Shown: positions 21,180-37,500 of the stretch, one piece after another
Numbering within the stretch: the first letter of the stretch is position 1
Layout: the number at the start of each line of letters is the position of its first letter
Source of the DNA: Parapristionchus giblindavisi
Lineage: Eukaryota > Nematoda > Chromadorea > Rhabditida > Diplogasteridae
NCBI GenBank assembly: GCA_943737045.1
Contig: CALSFV010000027.1
Location: 1,003,342 to 1,067,341, forward strand
Reading direction: 5' to 3'
DNA: 64,000 nt
Translations under genes and position numbers: made by a program
Notes under the pieces: model-generated
Told to the model about the DNA's origin: nothing
The model's database searches: none
What the model saw: the letters and a program-made list of their open reading frames with translations, nothing else

Positions 21180-22767
21180 TTAGTGCAGGTTTTCAAAATC
21201 AAATAAAGAGTTGCAAATGTATTCAAAAGTTGGTCGCTTCTTTGGATTCCATAACCAACATCGTTCGATTACTTCACGGTATATCTACAATAATTGTTGA
21301 CATAATGTATGCTGTTAACATGGATACGAATTTTTACTTTTTTGCCTTTAGCTGAGGCAATTTTCTTTTACACTCCCGAGCAAATTTAAAACTCTTCGCT
21401 CTGACAGTGCTCTCTCTCTTTATTTGTCTACGAGAGAGCGTTGCCAAAGCGGTGAGTTATAGATTATATAGCTCGTGGCGTGTCTATTACACGAGAAAAT
21501 TCTCTAGGCAAACACCTCATTTTTATTAACAAGTGTGACAATGTACCTCATACGGGCATTCCGTTGGGCAAGTCAGATAAAAAGCAATATTGTGAAATGT
21601 GGAGTTTGTTAAGCATCGGATCATTCGCCACGGCTCCTGCATATAATAAGTAATTAAAAAATTAAATATATAAATATAATATTGTATTATAATATTTTAT
21701 ATTACAATACATAAATTATCATAGGGTCAGAACTTTTATAGCTACATTAACTATGAATATTTTCAGTGTTCGAAAATGTATTAGTAAAAGGCTAAAAACA
21801 ATGAGAACACACCTCTCTTGAATACATTTCGTAAAGGACGATTCCGAAGTTCCAAATGTCTGATTTGTGCGTGTGAACTATATCAGAGCCGCTCATTGAT
21901 GCAATGATAAATTCGGGCGGAGAAAGAATCGAATCCGCTAGAGATTTATAAGTAGATGAAGAGTCCCCTCTAGTCAAAGATCGATCATTAGTGAAGTCTG
22001 AAATCTGAAATTGAAATAATTTTAATATGCCTTAATCTGTTTTAATCTTGAGGCTTGCATAGAGGGAAAGTTGTGTTACGGTTATCAGACGAATCAGTGA
22101 AAATTGTACGTTAGATACTTTAGATTAGGATATTACATAAATACTATTAGGTACAGTAACCCCTTACGGTACCCTATCTAACAAAATTCATCATAAGCAC
22201 ATCGGAAAAATACCATTGAAATCTGTTATCAGAAATATCCTTGATATTGGCTCCCTTGAGCTCCCTATATAAGTACAATATGTAGCTCATAGGCTGAACG
22301 GTTAGTGAAATATTGGATACCTTTACATCCTCAACTGTCTCTCCTATCAGAATACTCGATGTTGATAAATTCCCGTGAACGAAACCCTTTTCCTCCATGT
22401 AGGACATGCCCTGGGCGATCTAAATTCAATTTAATATTATTTTTAACTTGTAAATTGACATAAATTCAATAATTATTTACCTTTTGCGATATTAAAATGA
22501 AGTCTGCGCTCGCTATATTCCCTTGCTGCAGATTACTCCGTAATGATCCTTTCATGCAAAGCCTAAATGAATTTTGATTTACTTAAATAGTTGTCAAATG
22601 TATCTATTACTTTGATTTCATATGGCGGGGTACTGCTGTTACACCAAAGATGAGTAAAATATTAGCCTGATCCAGGCCAATCCGTAGTGAAGAGCTTTCT
22701 CCCATTATTTGTTCATACTGATCTGTAGACGAAACAGCTTTCATAATAAAATGTGTAATTGATACGG
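21180..22767 (-). CDS. tyrosine-kinase-like pseudokinase, N-terminal exon(s) not found
   Basis: Exons on the minus strand: 22767-22611, 22562-22481, 22419-22321, 22004-21813, 21636-21547 and 21284-21180, all in phase. They encode the beta-3 strand HFIMKAV with its Lys, helix C (IMGESSSLRIG), KGSLRSNL, the catalytic loop as HGNLSTSSILI, VKISDFTND in place of DFG, SPPEF in place of APE, KSDIWNFGIVLYEM, and a final RCWLWNPKKRPTFEYI before the stop. The catalytic Asp of HRD is Asn, the Arg is Gly and the DFG Gly is Thr, so phosphotransfer is unlikely. GMSYMEEKGFVHG and RCW..NP..RPTF point to a tyrosine-kinase origin; receptor guanylyl cyclase kinase-homology domains also carry HGN. The glycine-rich loop exon was not recognised. 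A 67-codon minus ORF at 23609-23403 starting with a signal-like MCGLMYLFVITVIYLL could be its 5' end, but I could not join it. It lies 2 kb downstream of the TKL kinase on the same strand. Confidence 0.75.
21369..21460 (+). mobile_element. TTAA-A MITE, diverged
   Basis: CTCCCGAGCAAATTT to GCCAAAGCGGTGAGTT, in the pseudokinase intron between the last two exons. TTAA ends are lost. Confidence 0.6.
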
Positions 22768-22848
22768 CTGAAATGTGTTTAATCACGAAAGTAAAGGTAA
22801 TACGGTAAATCCCGTTGATCAAGACACACGATGTCCTGACAATGAGAG

Positions 22849-22955
22849 AGATCATTGCTAGTCCAGTGATAATTCAAGGCAAATTCAGTCCGGAGAGCCT
22901 AATCTTATCTTGGGACCTACTTTACCGCGTGATCTAGTCACTACCAATACTACTT
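22849..22955 (+). repeat. dispersed repeat, copy 1 of 3
   Basis: GATAATTCAAGGC..ATTCAGTCCGGA and CGTGATCTAGTCACTACCAA recur at 23823-23930 (plus) and 53767-53875 (minus). Here it separates the pseudokinase exons from any 5' exon. Confidence 0.6.
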
Positions 22956-23822
22956 TCGGGCGCCTCGGTGGGACGGAGGGGTTCATGGAGAATAAAAGAA
23001 ATAACAAACTCGAAAAATCGCTTTAGACATCAATAAGTAATTATAACGTCACGGTTGATGATCACAAGATTGACAAAAAAAGAGTTGAATGGCTAAATAT
23101 GATCCCCCATATGCTCTGTTCAAAAGTCGCGAAAAGAAAAGAAATGCAGTGATAACTCTCCTCTTTTCGAACACTCTCTCGCATCTTTTTCGTTTCTTTT
23201 CTTTCGTGATAAAAACGGACACAGTGCGCAACGATACGGTAGCTTTGCTATAACAATAATTTGCAATCTCTGAAGGAGCGTTATATAGCAATTTCCCTTT
23301 GTACATTGTGATTAGTAATCTGCTAACAAGGATTGTTTAAACAATCACCGCCAAATGAGTAACTGAAGATGATCACGATATGATGTATTTTTTGCTAATG
23401 AGTCACATCCCTTCTTCAGTTAACCGAGTCTTTCCGATGATACAACCATAGGTCTGCGCGTGAAAACGATTTTTACGGGCATCCTTCCTTGTAATGCGGG
23501 GTACACCTTTTCTCTGTCTGTTGATACAACCTTGGGAGTTCGGATGTGTGTTTTGATCTATCAGCAAGTATATTACAGTGATGACAAATAGATACATCAA
23601 TCCACACATTACTCTTTTTTAAGATACCGTAACCAACATAGGTATCTACCATGATTTCTTATCTTTTTATGTTAATCAGATCTATTGTTCTTTCGCCTGT
23701 CTGATAACAATAAGTGGCAAGAAAACAATGGCTATTTATGTATTTATTCATCAAATAAATATTCATTTTAATGATTTTTGAACATCCTAGCAACAAGAGC
23801 AACAAGCAATATAGCCCTGATG

Positions 23823-23930
23823 GAGATCACTGCTAGGCCAGCCAGCGATAATTCAAGGCCTATTCAGTCCGGATCGCATAATCTCTTCTTCGGACCTACT
23901 TTATAGCGTGATCTAGTCAAAACCAATTCG
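23823..23930 (+). repeat. dispersed repeat, copy 2 of 3
   Basis: GATCACTGCTAGGCCAGC and TTCGGACCTACTTTATAGCG, as in the other two copies. Confidence 0.6.
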
Positions 23931-24289
23931 CCTTTGAATATATCAATGTATCACCTTATCATATAAATCGTGTGCAGCCTATTTGCATATTGTTTTTTGC
24001 ATACTAACCATCTAATAACAAAACATGACACACAGACGTAGCAGCCGAAAAACCATAAGTAACATTAGTTTTTTTGTTAAATTTAATTTTAATGTGCATG
24101 CAAACATATATTTCCAATTTCTTGTTGGCATTCTCTCACTTCATTTGTCCGCGAAACAATTGTGTTAGAGTTGCCATTTTCATAATTATCTTCTAGAATT
24201 CTTTAAAGAAGGGGACCCACGAGATTTGGGCTGCGCTATTGACATGAAGAACGTGGGACATAGGAAGTGACATTCTGTTCTCTATTAGA

Positions 24290-24375
24290 TTTGACTGGTT
24301 GAACACGTAGAGCGTGTGGTAAGTAGTCAGCGCCTATAACCGCGCCACGCGGGTTCGATTCCCGTTTGCAATTTT
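24290..24375 (+). mobile_element. tRNA-like SINE remnant
   Basis: GCGGGTTCGATTCCCGT (24348-24364) forms a T-arm with a perfect B box. Upstream, GTAGAGCGTGTGGTAAG resembles a weak A box. The acceptor and anticodon stems do not pair well, so it is not a tRNA gene. Confidence 0.4.
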
Positions 24376-24760
24376 CAATATATTTGTACTTCAATTTCAA
24401 AAACTCGCGCCTAGATCTCTGCAATTTCCACTGCGCATGTGAGATTTAAAAATATTTTTACAATATAATGATACAAATAACCAATATTTCACATTAGATT
24501 CTACTTTTTTTTCAGTGAGATTTTTTCGTACTGAAACATTCTCATGCCACAGTTTCATGTATTTCGCTTTGAATACAAATATTTTCCAGGAATAAAGTGG
24601 AAAATACATATGCTCGTGAATTTCAACTAACACATTATCTTTCATGAATAATTTCGAAACAACAATGAATTGATAAATAGACGAGTTGTACAGATCAGCT
24701 TAAAACAATTGAAGAGATCCAAGACAGTTCCTTAGTCAGCTATAATCGATTTGCATGAAC

Positions 24761-27700
24761 TCATCCGTAGACAATTCTCGGCAGAGTGCTACGGTATCTT
24801 CGCAGGGCGACCCAAATTTGATGGAACGTCGGACGCGCGTTTGCATCTCGGGATAAGCAACTGTAAAACTTTACTTTCTTTAGGTACATTAAATGCACAC
24901 CTCGTGCTAATTTGAAAAACTCCGCTCTGGCCACACTCTCTCGCCTTCTTTGTCTGCGAGAGAGCAAGGGTTCAAAAAAGCTCGAGTTCAAACCATTACT
25001 CGTCAATGAGTCCTTGACAGAAGGGAGAAATGCGATCGGATGGTTCGAGACTCAATTGCGGATCACCACGAGCGACCTGTAAAAATATTTTCATTATTTG
25101 CATTATTTTATTATTATTTATTTTCATTATTACACTCATTTTACTCTCTCGAACATTTTCTTTTCTTTTTTGTTCTCTTAAACGATTCAAAATGTGGATC
25201 TGATGCTATCACCTCATATGTACGGTAGAAAAGGGAAAGAACTTACGTGGAACGGAATGAGATGTCTTTGATTGAAGTCAATGATGTGACTGTATGGCCT
25301 CACTCTAGCGAGCAGCTCGTATAACATGATTCCGAAAGACCTGTAATTATAATCGATAAACCTGGAATAAGTTGAAGTTTGAGATTCAAAAACTGGAATA
25401 TTTTTTCAAATTTCAAAAAGCACTCCTTTGCATGCGAGGCAAGATTCATTCATGATTCTGGCGATCAATAAACTGAATTAGCATAAAATAAATTGTGTTC
25501 TGTACGTAGGTACACATGAATTTAAATTTTTTTTAAATGTTTTTTTAAATCTTAAAATTTAATGGAAATACGATTTTCTCATGAGAAAAACTCGCCAGAC
25601 GTCGGATTTCTCCGAATATTCCTTGCTCTTGTATGATTCTGGCGACATATATTCGAATGTTCCCGCTGTTCGAAACTCGTTTCTAAAAAAAAATAATGGT
25701 ACGTGACGCGAATGTATATTACCTATTTGAGAGTGACAGAGAAAAAGGTAGAGTGAGTGAGAGAGTACAGACTAGGATGCCATACCGTACCCATACCGTA
25801 ATTTTATTGGCATTTTCCTAACTTTTCAATGACCATTCTCCCTGTGTTGGAAACCCGCTGCTTTACATTTAGAGCAAGTTGTGTTGAGGGATTCTCTCTA
25901 ACGAAATATATGGAACAAACGAACTTTGGCAAATCCTTGGGCCTTGACAATCCGAAATCGGACAGTTTCAATTTCAGTCTATCGATGGCTGTACCTTCGC
26001 ATGTTCGGCATTTACCGTTTGCCTACAAATATAAAAACGGATCAAAATGGACAAAATCAATAGAACTTGTTCAGCACACAGAAAGAAAAAAAAGTGTACA
26101 AGATAGGCTACAAGTCTTGTGGAGATTTAATAGTTTTTGTGTTGTATTAAATTTAACACTTTATAGGTGCTACTGTTTCAGCTATAGTGCCATTTTACAT
26201 ATTTTTTTCTGTGAGTGACGAAGACAATATCTTACCTCATAATTGTGAGCCATCATATTCGGCGGATTGGTTTCGGGATCGACGCGGTTGGGGTCGCTTA
26301 GGGCGCACAGACACACCTTCTGTAGAATCAGCACTGCAAGCTTTCCTACTGACAAGGGAATGGTAAACCATCCCCGTGGAGTTATGATTAGTGACATATA
26401 CCATACGAACCGCCATGTGATTCTGATAAGACACTGTTGTTAAGAAATCTCAAATGTTTATGCGCTTCGAGAAAATCGATAATAAATATCGCAAATTGTG
26501 AGTGCAGCCATATCTCCCAGCCATCGTTATATTACTTCTTGCCTTAGCCACTCTCAAGCCCCTCAGATACCCATAAAGAACTTTAAATTCAATCTTATTA
26601 TTATTGGTACCGGTTCGCCTTATAATATTAACGGCGACGGTACATTTTTATTATATTATTACTTTGTCTGCTTTCTCCTTCGTTATTCATGTTTCAACTG
26701 ATGGATAAACAAAATAATTAATTAAAATAGCATTACCGTTGTCAGGCTTGATATCTCTGTGAATGTACTTGTATGAGATGGCTACTAAAGCAGCGGCAAT
26801 TTGAAATGCCCAATCGATAACAATACGCTCGGAATAGATAGCGTTACTGAGTTGAGCGCACAGTTGAGCGAGTGAACCACCTGAATTGCTCTGTGAAATT
26901 GTGAAATTGAAATTTAAACTGAAATTTAAACTGAACTTGGAATGTTTGATTTTGCACATGAAAAGTGACTGAAAAGTTTCAGAGTATTCAAAAGTGCATG
27001 TAAGACACAAAACGGAAAGGCCCTGGCGCAATAAAAATGTATGTTGTGTATTATTTTGGAAAAAACCTTGACAGAGTTCAAGGAGCAGTCCAATCTTCGG
27101 TTCCGTCAGACAGTATCCGTGCAAATGGATGATATTCTCGTGCGGTGTTGAGCATATCGGAAGGACCTCTTTGATTAGATCTCAAGATTGGGAAAATAAC
27201 AAAGATCAAAGTTCAAATACCATGGTCATGACGTATTGATAGAATGTTATATACATAAAATATTTTCAGGAAAAGTGAGAGAAAAAGGTGTAATCTGCAG
27301 TACTCAAGATCGGTGAAGTGTTATATAATATTTAACACTTTTTGAGGTAGTTTCATAAAAATGTATTAAATAAATATACTTACCACTTCACAAGTCTGTG
27401 GAGTACACTTTTTCTCTGTTTGCAGAGTGTGAGAACAGTTTATAATGGCTATTTATCCTTAGAATTAGAGGCACATCGCAAGATAATTTGACTCTTCACT
27501 CTGACCACACTCTCTCGCTTTCTTTGTGTACGAGGGAGTTTGTTTCCAGAGAGGAGTGTCAGGTGTGTCTTCAAAATCTTACAATCTTTTGTTCTCATGA
27601 CGCGTGTCTCATGACCGTCTCGTTCCTCTCCAAGGAGAGTGTAAACCTTGAAGGCGTACATCTGAATAAGTTGGGCAACAATAAATACGATGCTCTCGGC

Positions 27701-28090
27701 TCTGGCATTGCTCTCTCGTAAACAAAAAATGCTAGAGAGCATTGCCAGAGCGGAAAGTTTCAAATTTTGAGTGGCCCAGTGTATTTGGGGGAAGTCAAAA
27801 ATACTCGAGCCTTCAAAGACAATTTTGATACAGCGTCCCTACTACTTAGTTAATCTCATATTCTTGTACAATTTTCAAAATGCTCACCTTATTCTCGTAT
27901 GTTGCTTGGAACACTTGACCTGCTAATCCGTTACCAATAACTCTGCCAAACTGAAAACTAATAAAATAAAATAAGACTAGAAACTTTTCAAAAGAAAACG
28001 AAACTTTTAAAGAAATATTCACAATGATATAAAGGAGTTGCTCTAGTTTTTTTCACTAACCACAATTTTTTCCGCACTCAATTGTGCCAT
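24761..28090 (-). CDS. TKL-like protein kinase, active-site residues intact, 326 aa
   Basis: Eleven exons on the minus strand: 28090-28061, 27950-27888, 27661-27583, 27180-27067, 26880-26737, 26333-26236, 26022-25921, 25675-25596, 25340-25247, 25076-25000 and 24860-24761. The protein is almost only a kinase domain: P-loop GNGLAGQV (residues 16-23), beta-3 Lys36 in MYAFKVY, helix C Glu62, HENIIHLHGYC, HRDIKPDN (136-143), SDFGLS (DFG 198-200), AGTFEYMSPES, SEKSDVWSFGIMLYELL and CLSRDANARPTF. All catalytic residues are present. The pattern AGT.EYMSPE...SDVWSFGI resembles MLK/TAK-type kinases of the TKL group, often MAP3Ks acting in the cytoplasm. Two oddities: about 60 residues separate HRD from DFG (about 20 is usual), and the intron after exon 8 starts with GC. 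The acceptor of exon 8 could lie 7 nt upstream. A splice acceptor at 28128-28129 suggests a 5' leader exon or trans-splicing. Confidence 0.85.
24887..24985 (+). mobile_element. TTAA-A MITE, partial
   Basis: ATTAAATGCACACCTCGTGC and the left arm are well kept, the right arm is degraded. Located in the intron before the last exon of the TKL kinase. Confidence 0.65.
25397..25520 (+). mobile_element. TTAA-C 3'-half fragment
   Basis: CATTCATGATTCTGGCGATC followed by AATAAACTGAATTAGC matches the second half of TTAA-C. It lies in an intron of the TKL kinase gene; no tRNA boxes remain. Confidence 0.5.
26345..26500 (+). mobile_element. half copy of the tRNA-containing foldback
   Basis: CTGACAAGGGAATGG and the following 140 bp resemble one outer arm of 16510-17336. 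The copy begins a few bases upstream of the exon 6 acceptor of the TKL kinase (on the minus strand). Confidence 0.6.
27268..27426. mobile_element. palindromic MITE related to 2539-2693
   Basis: AAAGTGAGAGAAAAAGGTGT with its mirror ACACTTTTTCTCTGTTTGC, and an inner GAAGTGTTATATAATATTTAAC. In an intron of the TKL kinase. Confidence 0.6.
27463..27560 (+). mobile_element. TTAA-A MITE, partial
   Basis: AGGCACATCGCAAGATAATT to the inner hairpin TGTACGAGGGAGT; the right arm is lost. In an intron of the TKL kinase, just downstream of exon 3 on the minus strand. Confidence 0.55.
27683..27775 (+). mobile_element. TTAA-A MITE, partial
   Basis: TCTCGGCTCTGGCATTGCTC to AGAGCGGAAAGTTTCAAATT, just upstream of exon 3 of the TKL kinase. 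With 27463-27560 it brackets that exon. Confidence 0.6.
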
Positions 28091-28303
28091 ATTGATGAAT
28101 AATCACTCCAAATATCGGGCCTGAACTCTGCAAGATAAAGTATTTATCATTTAGTTCTTCCGATGAAATGTATGATCTGGCTAAAATTAAGCAAACAAAA
28201 CAGATGAGTAATTATGAACATATTCGGAAAAGATAGCAGCGATTGCTACAAGATTTGAAAGAATGCAGTTTGGTGCGCTACATACACCACATTACTACAT
28301 GAT

Positions 28304-28485
28304 TTACACGGAGAGCAAACTTACCCAAATGTGGCAACAGATTTTCAAACTTACTTGCGTACTTAATTGCCCATATTCGGGCAAATAGTAGCCCAAAAAT
28401 CATCTATTCGCGCATAAATAAGCCACCATTTGCTAGAATACGGGCATATCTTGTCCCTATTTGGGTATATTTAATATCTGTGTAG
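28304..28485. mobile_element. probable MITE in the shared kinase promoter region
   Basis: ACACGGAGAGCAAACTTACC at the left and GGGTATATTTAATATCTGTG at the right give loosely inverted ends; GGGCAAATA-like motifs repeat inside. Lies between the TKL kinase and the MAP2K starts. Confidence 0.4.
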
Positions 28486-29051
28486 GATCATGATCTAGGC
28501 GTGTTGAACGATTTATGCGATTGGAAAGAAAATCGATATGTTTTCGTCCTCTGCTTGAGCATGTTTTTGGACGCAGTCAAACAAATAAAGGTTTGAGTGA
28601 GAAATTGACGGTATTGAGTACACAAAAACACTGACAAGGTGACTAAGCGCTGCTATACGATGATATATTGTGCGCGATTCAGTTTTGATCAATAACAAAC
28701 TGCTATCATTTCTCTCGACTTATCTCACGCGTTATATCACATAACGCGCAAGGTCACCGATTACTAATTCTTTATATTTTACCTCACCATTGAACGTGAT
28801 TAGTAATTTCTGCGCTATTTAGGAGGGTGAACATGGACCTTTCTATCAGTCGCCTTTAATTTTGCTAATTTCTTGTATTTGACTCTAATATTGCTAATTG
28901 CCTAACATATTATTATTAATTCAAGAATTATAACCACTAAAGAGTTCGTAAACAGCGGAGAGTATTTTTGGGATTTCGTACGAAAATAGCAAAAACGGAA
29001 ATGGGCGGGGCCAATTTTTGGGTGCGCTGCGCAGTCACAACCGTTCCTCTC

Positions 29052-29168
29052 TTAAAGGGAGCGTTACCTCTCTCAATGGTACATTGTGCACACTATTTCT
29101 CTGTTCTCTAACAACGAGAGAACGTAGAGCGTTGAAGAGACCGTTGAGAGAGGTTACGTTCCCTTTAA
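29052..29168 (+). mobile_element. TTAA-B MITE, 117 bp
   Basis: TTAA at both ends, with AGGGAGCGTTACCTC and GAGGTTACGTTCCCT termini. It ends 84 bp before the MAP2K start codon, so it lies in the promoter or 5' leader. Confidence 0.85.
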
Positions 29169-29252
29169 TTTGTGCGCTAATCGTTCTTGTTTTGATATTA
29201 AATTTTATGTATTTAGATTAGGATTATACGAATTCTCGGTCGAGGTGCAATT

Positions 29253-33864
<4,612 letters not shown>

Positions 33865-34031
33865 TTATTTACATATCACTCGTTTGAATATTAATAAATA
33901 TTTAATTTTAATTGTCGAGAATAAAATGTCAAAATTGCGTATTCTACAAAGTCATCTGTGGTATTATCATAACGTGTGAGTTGTACTCGAAAACAACTGA
34001 TAAAGTATTTCTGTGTGCACAGGGTGATTAG

Positions 34032-34320
34032 TAGAGTTGGTTATTCGGGGGTTGCGGGCCCGCAATAGCCTTGACTTTTATTGCTAATGATTGCGGGCCC
34101 GCAGTGCGGTGTAAAATCATTGCGGGCCCGCAATGCTATTGCGGGCCCGCAATGATTTATGTTCTCTCAAATAAATGAGAGAGCGAAGGAAAGTGAAGAG
34201 AACAGAATAACGACCGATCACAAAAAGCGGCCAGATAGGAATAAAGTAGTCTTTGCGGGCCCGCAATGATTTTACAGAGCATTGCGGGCCCGCAATGCGT
34301 GTGCGTTATTGCCAACCCTA
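34032..34320. mobile_element. hAT-like MITE with six GCGGGCCCGC palindromes
   Basis: 289 bp flanked by the 8-bp duplication GTGATTAG (34024-34031, 34321-34328). Ends TAGAGTTGGTTAT and ATTGCCAACCCTA are inverted repeats. GCGGGCCCGC occurs at 34054, 34093, 34122, 34141, 34255 and 34284. An 8-bp duplication and TAGGGTTGGC-type ends fit the hAT superfamily. Confidence 0.8.
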
Positions 34321-34548
34321 GTGATTAGCAGTATGAATCATGCAATGATCAACGTATGATTATTGATAACGATATTATAGAACGCCTGGTCATGTCCAAA
34401 CCAAACAACAAAATAGAAATATATTTTACGACGATAGGCCACACAGTGGACCATATTTATTTTAAACAGAAAGAACAGAAAGATTTTGAAAAATAATTTA
34501 TACTTTTATTAATAAGAAAATGACATTAGTCTTTGGATAAGATCGGAA

Positions 34549-37500
34549 TTACGCTCTGACTAGAGGAGGTCTGGAGATATTTTGCGAAACTTGTTTATAT
34601 TTGGTAGCTTGATATGTCGGTACTGTGAATATTCTTGTAGGTCTGGAAAATAGCTTTATTATTTTTATTTAAAAATATCATTTCTGTCCAATCAATATCA
34701 TTTTGACTTTATGAAAATATGGATAGGTATTCTTTTTTGCTGAAAAAAACGAATGAAATCACTAACCTGTCCAAGAAATTGCAGCAAGCGTGAAGCGCGG
34801 AAAGGCACCACATAGCATGCAGGAAGAACACGATGCATGTTACAGCGATGATTGAGCAAGATTTACGAATTACTGAGGAAAAAAATAATATTTAATAAAA
34901 ATAAGATAGGACAAACGATAAATACAGATATTTGTCATGTTGTACAGGATCAGTCTTCGAATGAAAAATATTACCGTCAAATATGAAATGTCCTTTCAAA
35001 TCAAATAAACCACTTTCCAGCACCTCCCGGATAGCCCTGGAATTAAGTGAATTAAATGAACACCCTGGCAATGAGCTGATTTGAAACTCTCCGCCCTCTA
35101 TCTCGCTTTCTTTTTCTACGAGAGTGTTACCAGAGGGAGCGAAAAATTAATTCGAGTGTACTTTAACAATTGTATTTATGATACAGCGTGCATGTGGTTA
35201 GATTTTTATGAAACTAATAGCAAAATAAAACGAGGACTGGCCTATAAATTTATTCGAAACTACGAACGGAATATTTTCCAGTGACGATACAGGGTCGTAG
35301 GCTGCATGGGCGAAGAGTGAAAATGAACAAACGAAGATGATCGATAGTAGAACCTGAATGGTGTGATTTATTAAAGCGACACACCAAGCTTTTTACTTTC
35401 TGCTCTGGCCACACTCTCTCGCCTTCTTTGTCGACGAGAAAGTATTGTCAATGCAGAGTAAAATTAATTTGGGGAGTGCCATTCAAACCTTTTTTTCTCA
35501 CAACTACAGCATGTCCTTAAAATTGAGGTAACGAAATCGCGAGAAGAAACTAGAAAAACTTTCTTAGCAAAACTCCTAGCGATAATAAAAAATCTTATAG
35601 GAACAAGGTCAGTCTAGTGAGACAACTACTGAACACGTGAACCTACAACATGTAATGTTCTCATGCGCAATGGAAAAAAAGTATATTACGCATTAAAGCT
35701 AAACCCCGACCTAATTTGAAACTATCCGTTGGGCAATGCTCTCTCACTGTCTTCGTTGATGAGAGAGTGTTACCCGAGGTGAGAGTGAAATAACGAGAGT
35801 AAGGAGAGTTTGGGTGTACCTTTAATCAGTTTCATTTGTCACACTGCATGAGCATGGACGCATAGAATACTATTTATTATCAGCAGTGAACAACTGATTT
35901 TGAGGTTTATAATCTTGAACACTGCCGAACACAGTATTCTGGTCCAAGCCATTTTTCTTCCAAAGCAAGACAAAGGAGAGACCATTGTATTCGAGAGAGT
36001 TTGTATGTTGAGCGGTCGTTCTTGCTTTGAAAGTCATGAGAACGCTGTGCGAAGCAGTGAATACCCTACACGTTTGTTATACTAATATATAATTTAATAA
36101 GTGCATTTAAATTTGATTTATGATAAATCTGTACTTATAATTAGCGTCATTGTAAAAAAAGATATTTCTTTTGAATAAACTTACGGTAATAGCTATGATG
36201 GGCAAGAAGAACTTTTTCTTCTTCTTTGTAATTCCAATGAAAGTCATCACAATTGCTGCAGTATGGCACACGATCAAAAGGATCTATAATGATGAAGCAC
36301 ATTACAGCTTCTTTCCTAGAGCGGCAAGACTTTTGGTACAACCTGGCAATCAAATAGAGTTTCCCTAATGAATTATATTTAGTCTCTATTTCCCAAAGAT
36401 CAGTCCATTCTTAAACCCGTGAGCAATTCATTATCATTAGCATAATCATCTTCGTTTATCGATTCACTTCGTTTCTTTTTGTTTACCACACGTTTCATTG
36501 TTTATTCATGAATACGTATAAATATTATTATATTATTTTTGAACAATGAACTTGACGTTTGCTTCACAACTCAAATTTTTCGCTTTAAAGATCTTTATCA
36601 AGCACAGAACCATTGAGGAGGGAATGGTTGCCACTAAACGACTGATTAGTCTGGACGTGCTCCACAGCGTTCTCATGACTTTCAAAGCAAGAACGACCGC
36701 TCAACATACAAACTCTCTCGAATACAATGGTCTCTCCTTTGTCTTGCTTTGGAAGAAAAATGGCTTGGACCAGAATACTGTGGCTCGCAATGAGATCCCT
36801 CCACGACTAGCAATATGTAATAGTTTATTGGAATGTTATAACGATGCCGAAGAAATCTTGCACCAATAAAATCATTATCGAGTATATTTATTGATTATTT
36901 ATTGATATATTCAGAATGACACATACAATAACGCTCCTTGGTAGTTTAGCCAATTGGAAGATTGACGCAAATAATGCCATGATCGGATATAAAATGGTCA
37001 TCGTGGCCAAAACCTTCGTTCTCGTCTGAAAATAAAGGATGAGAGATGTTTTTGAGATATTGAGATCCTCGTACTAAACATTATCTATCATCACTTAACT
37101 AATATACAATTATACTCTTAAAGGTGGACTCCCGCGAATATTTTCGTGAACAAACTGTGAAGACAGAATGATAGTAAAAGTTATTCTACATACCGTACAC
37201 TATTTATTTTAAGCGAATTCCGCTTATTGATCGCTAGAATCACGAATGAATCATGCTAGCAAACTCAGGCAAAGGCGCGCTTTTTGAAAATAGGAAAGTT
37301 CGGTAATAGGATTCGAACCCGCGACCATGCGCTTTCTAGTCAGAAGTTTTACCACTACGCTAAGGGAACGATAAGTAGTCTCCCTATCTTCTTGCATATC
37401 ACTAGACACTTCCATAAGCGAGATGTAAGAGATTTGCATGATCATTCGCGGGTCTCCACCTTTAAAGATGGAGGCCCTCGAATGTCTATGTAAATATATA

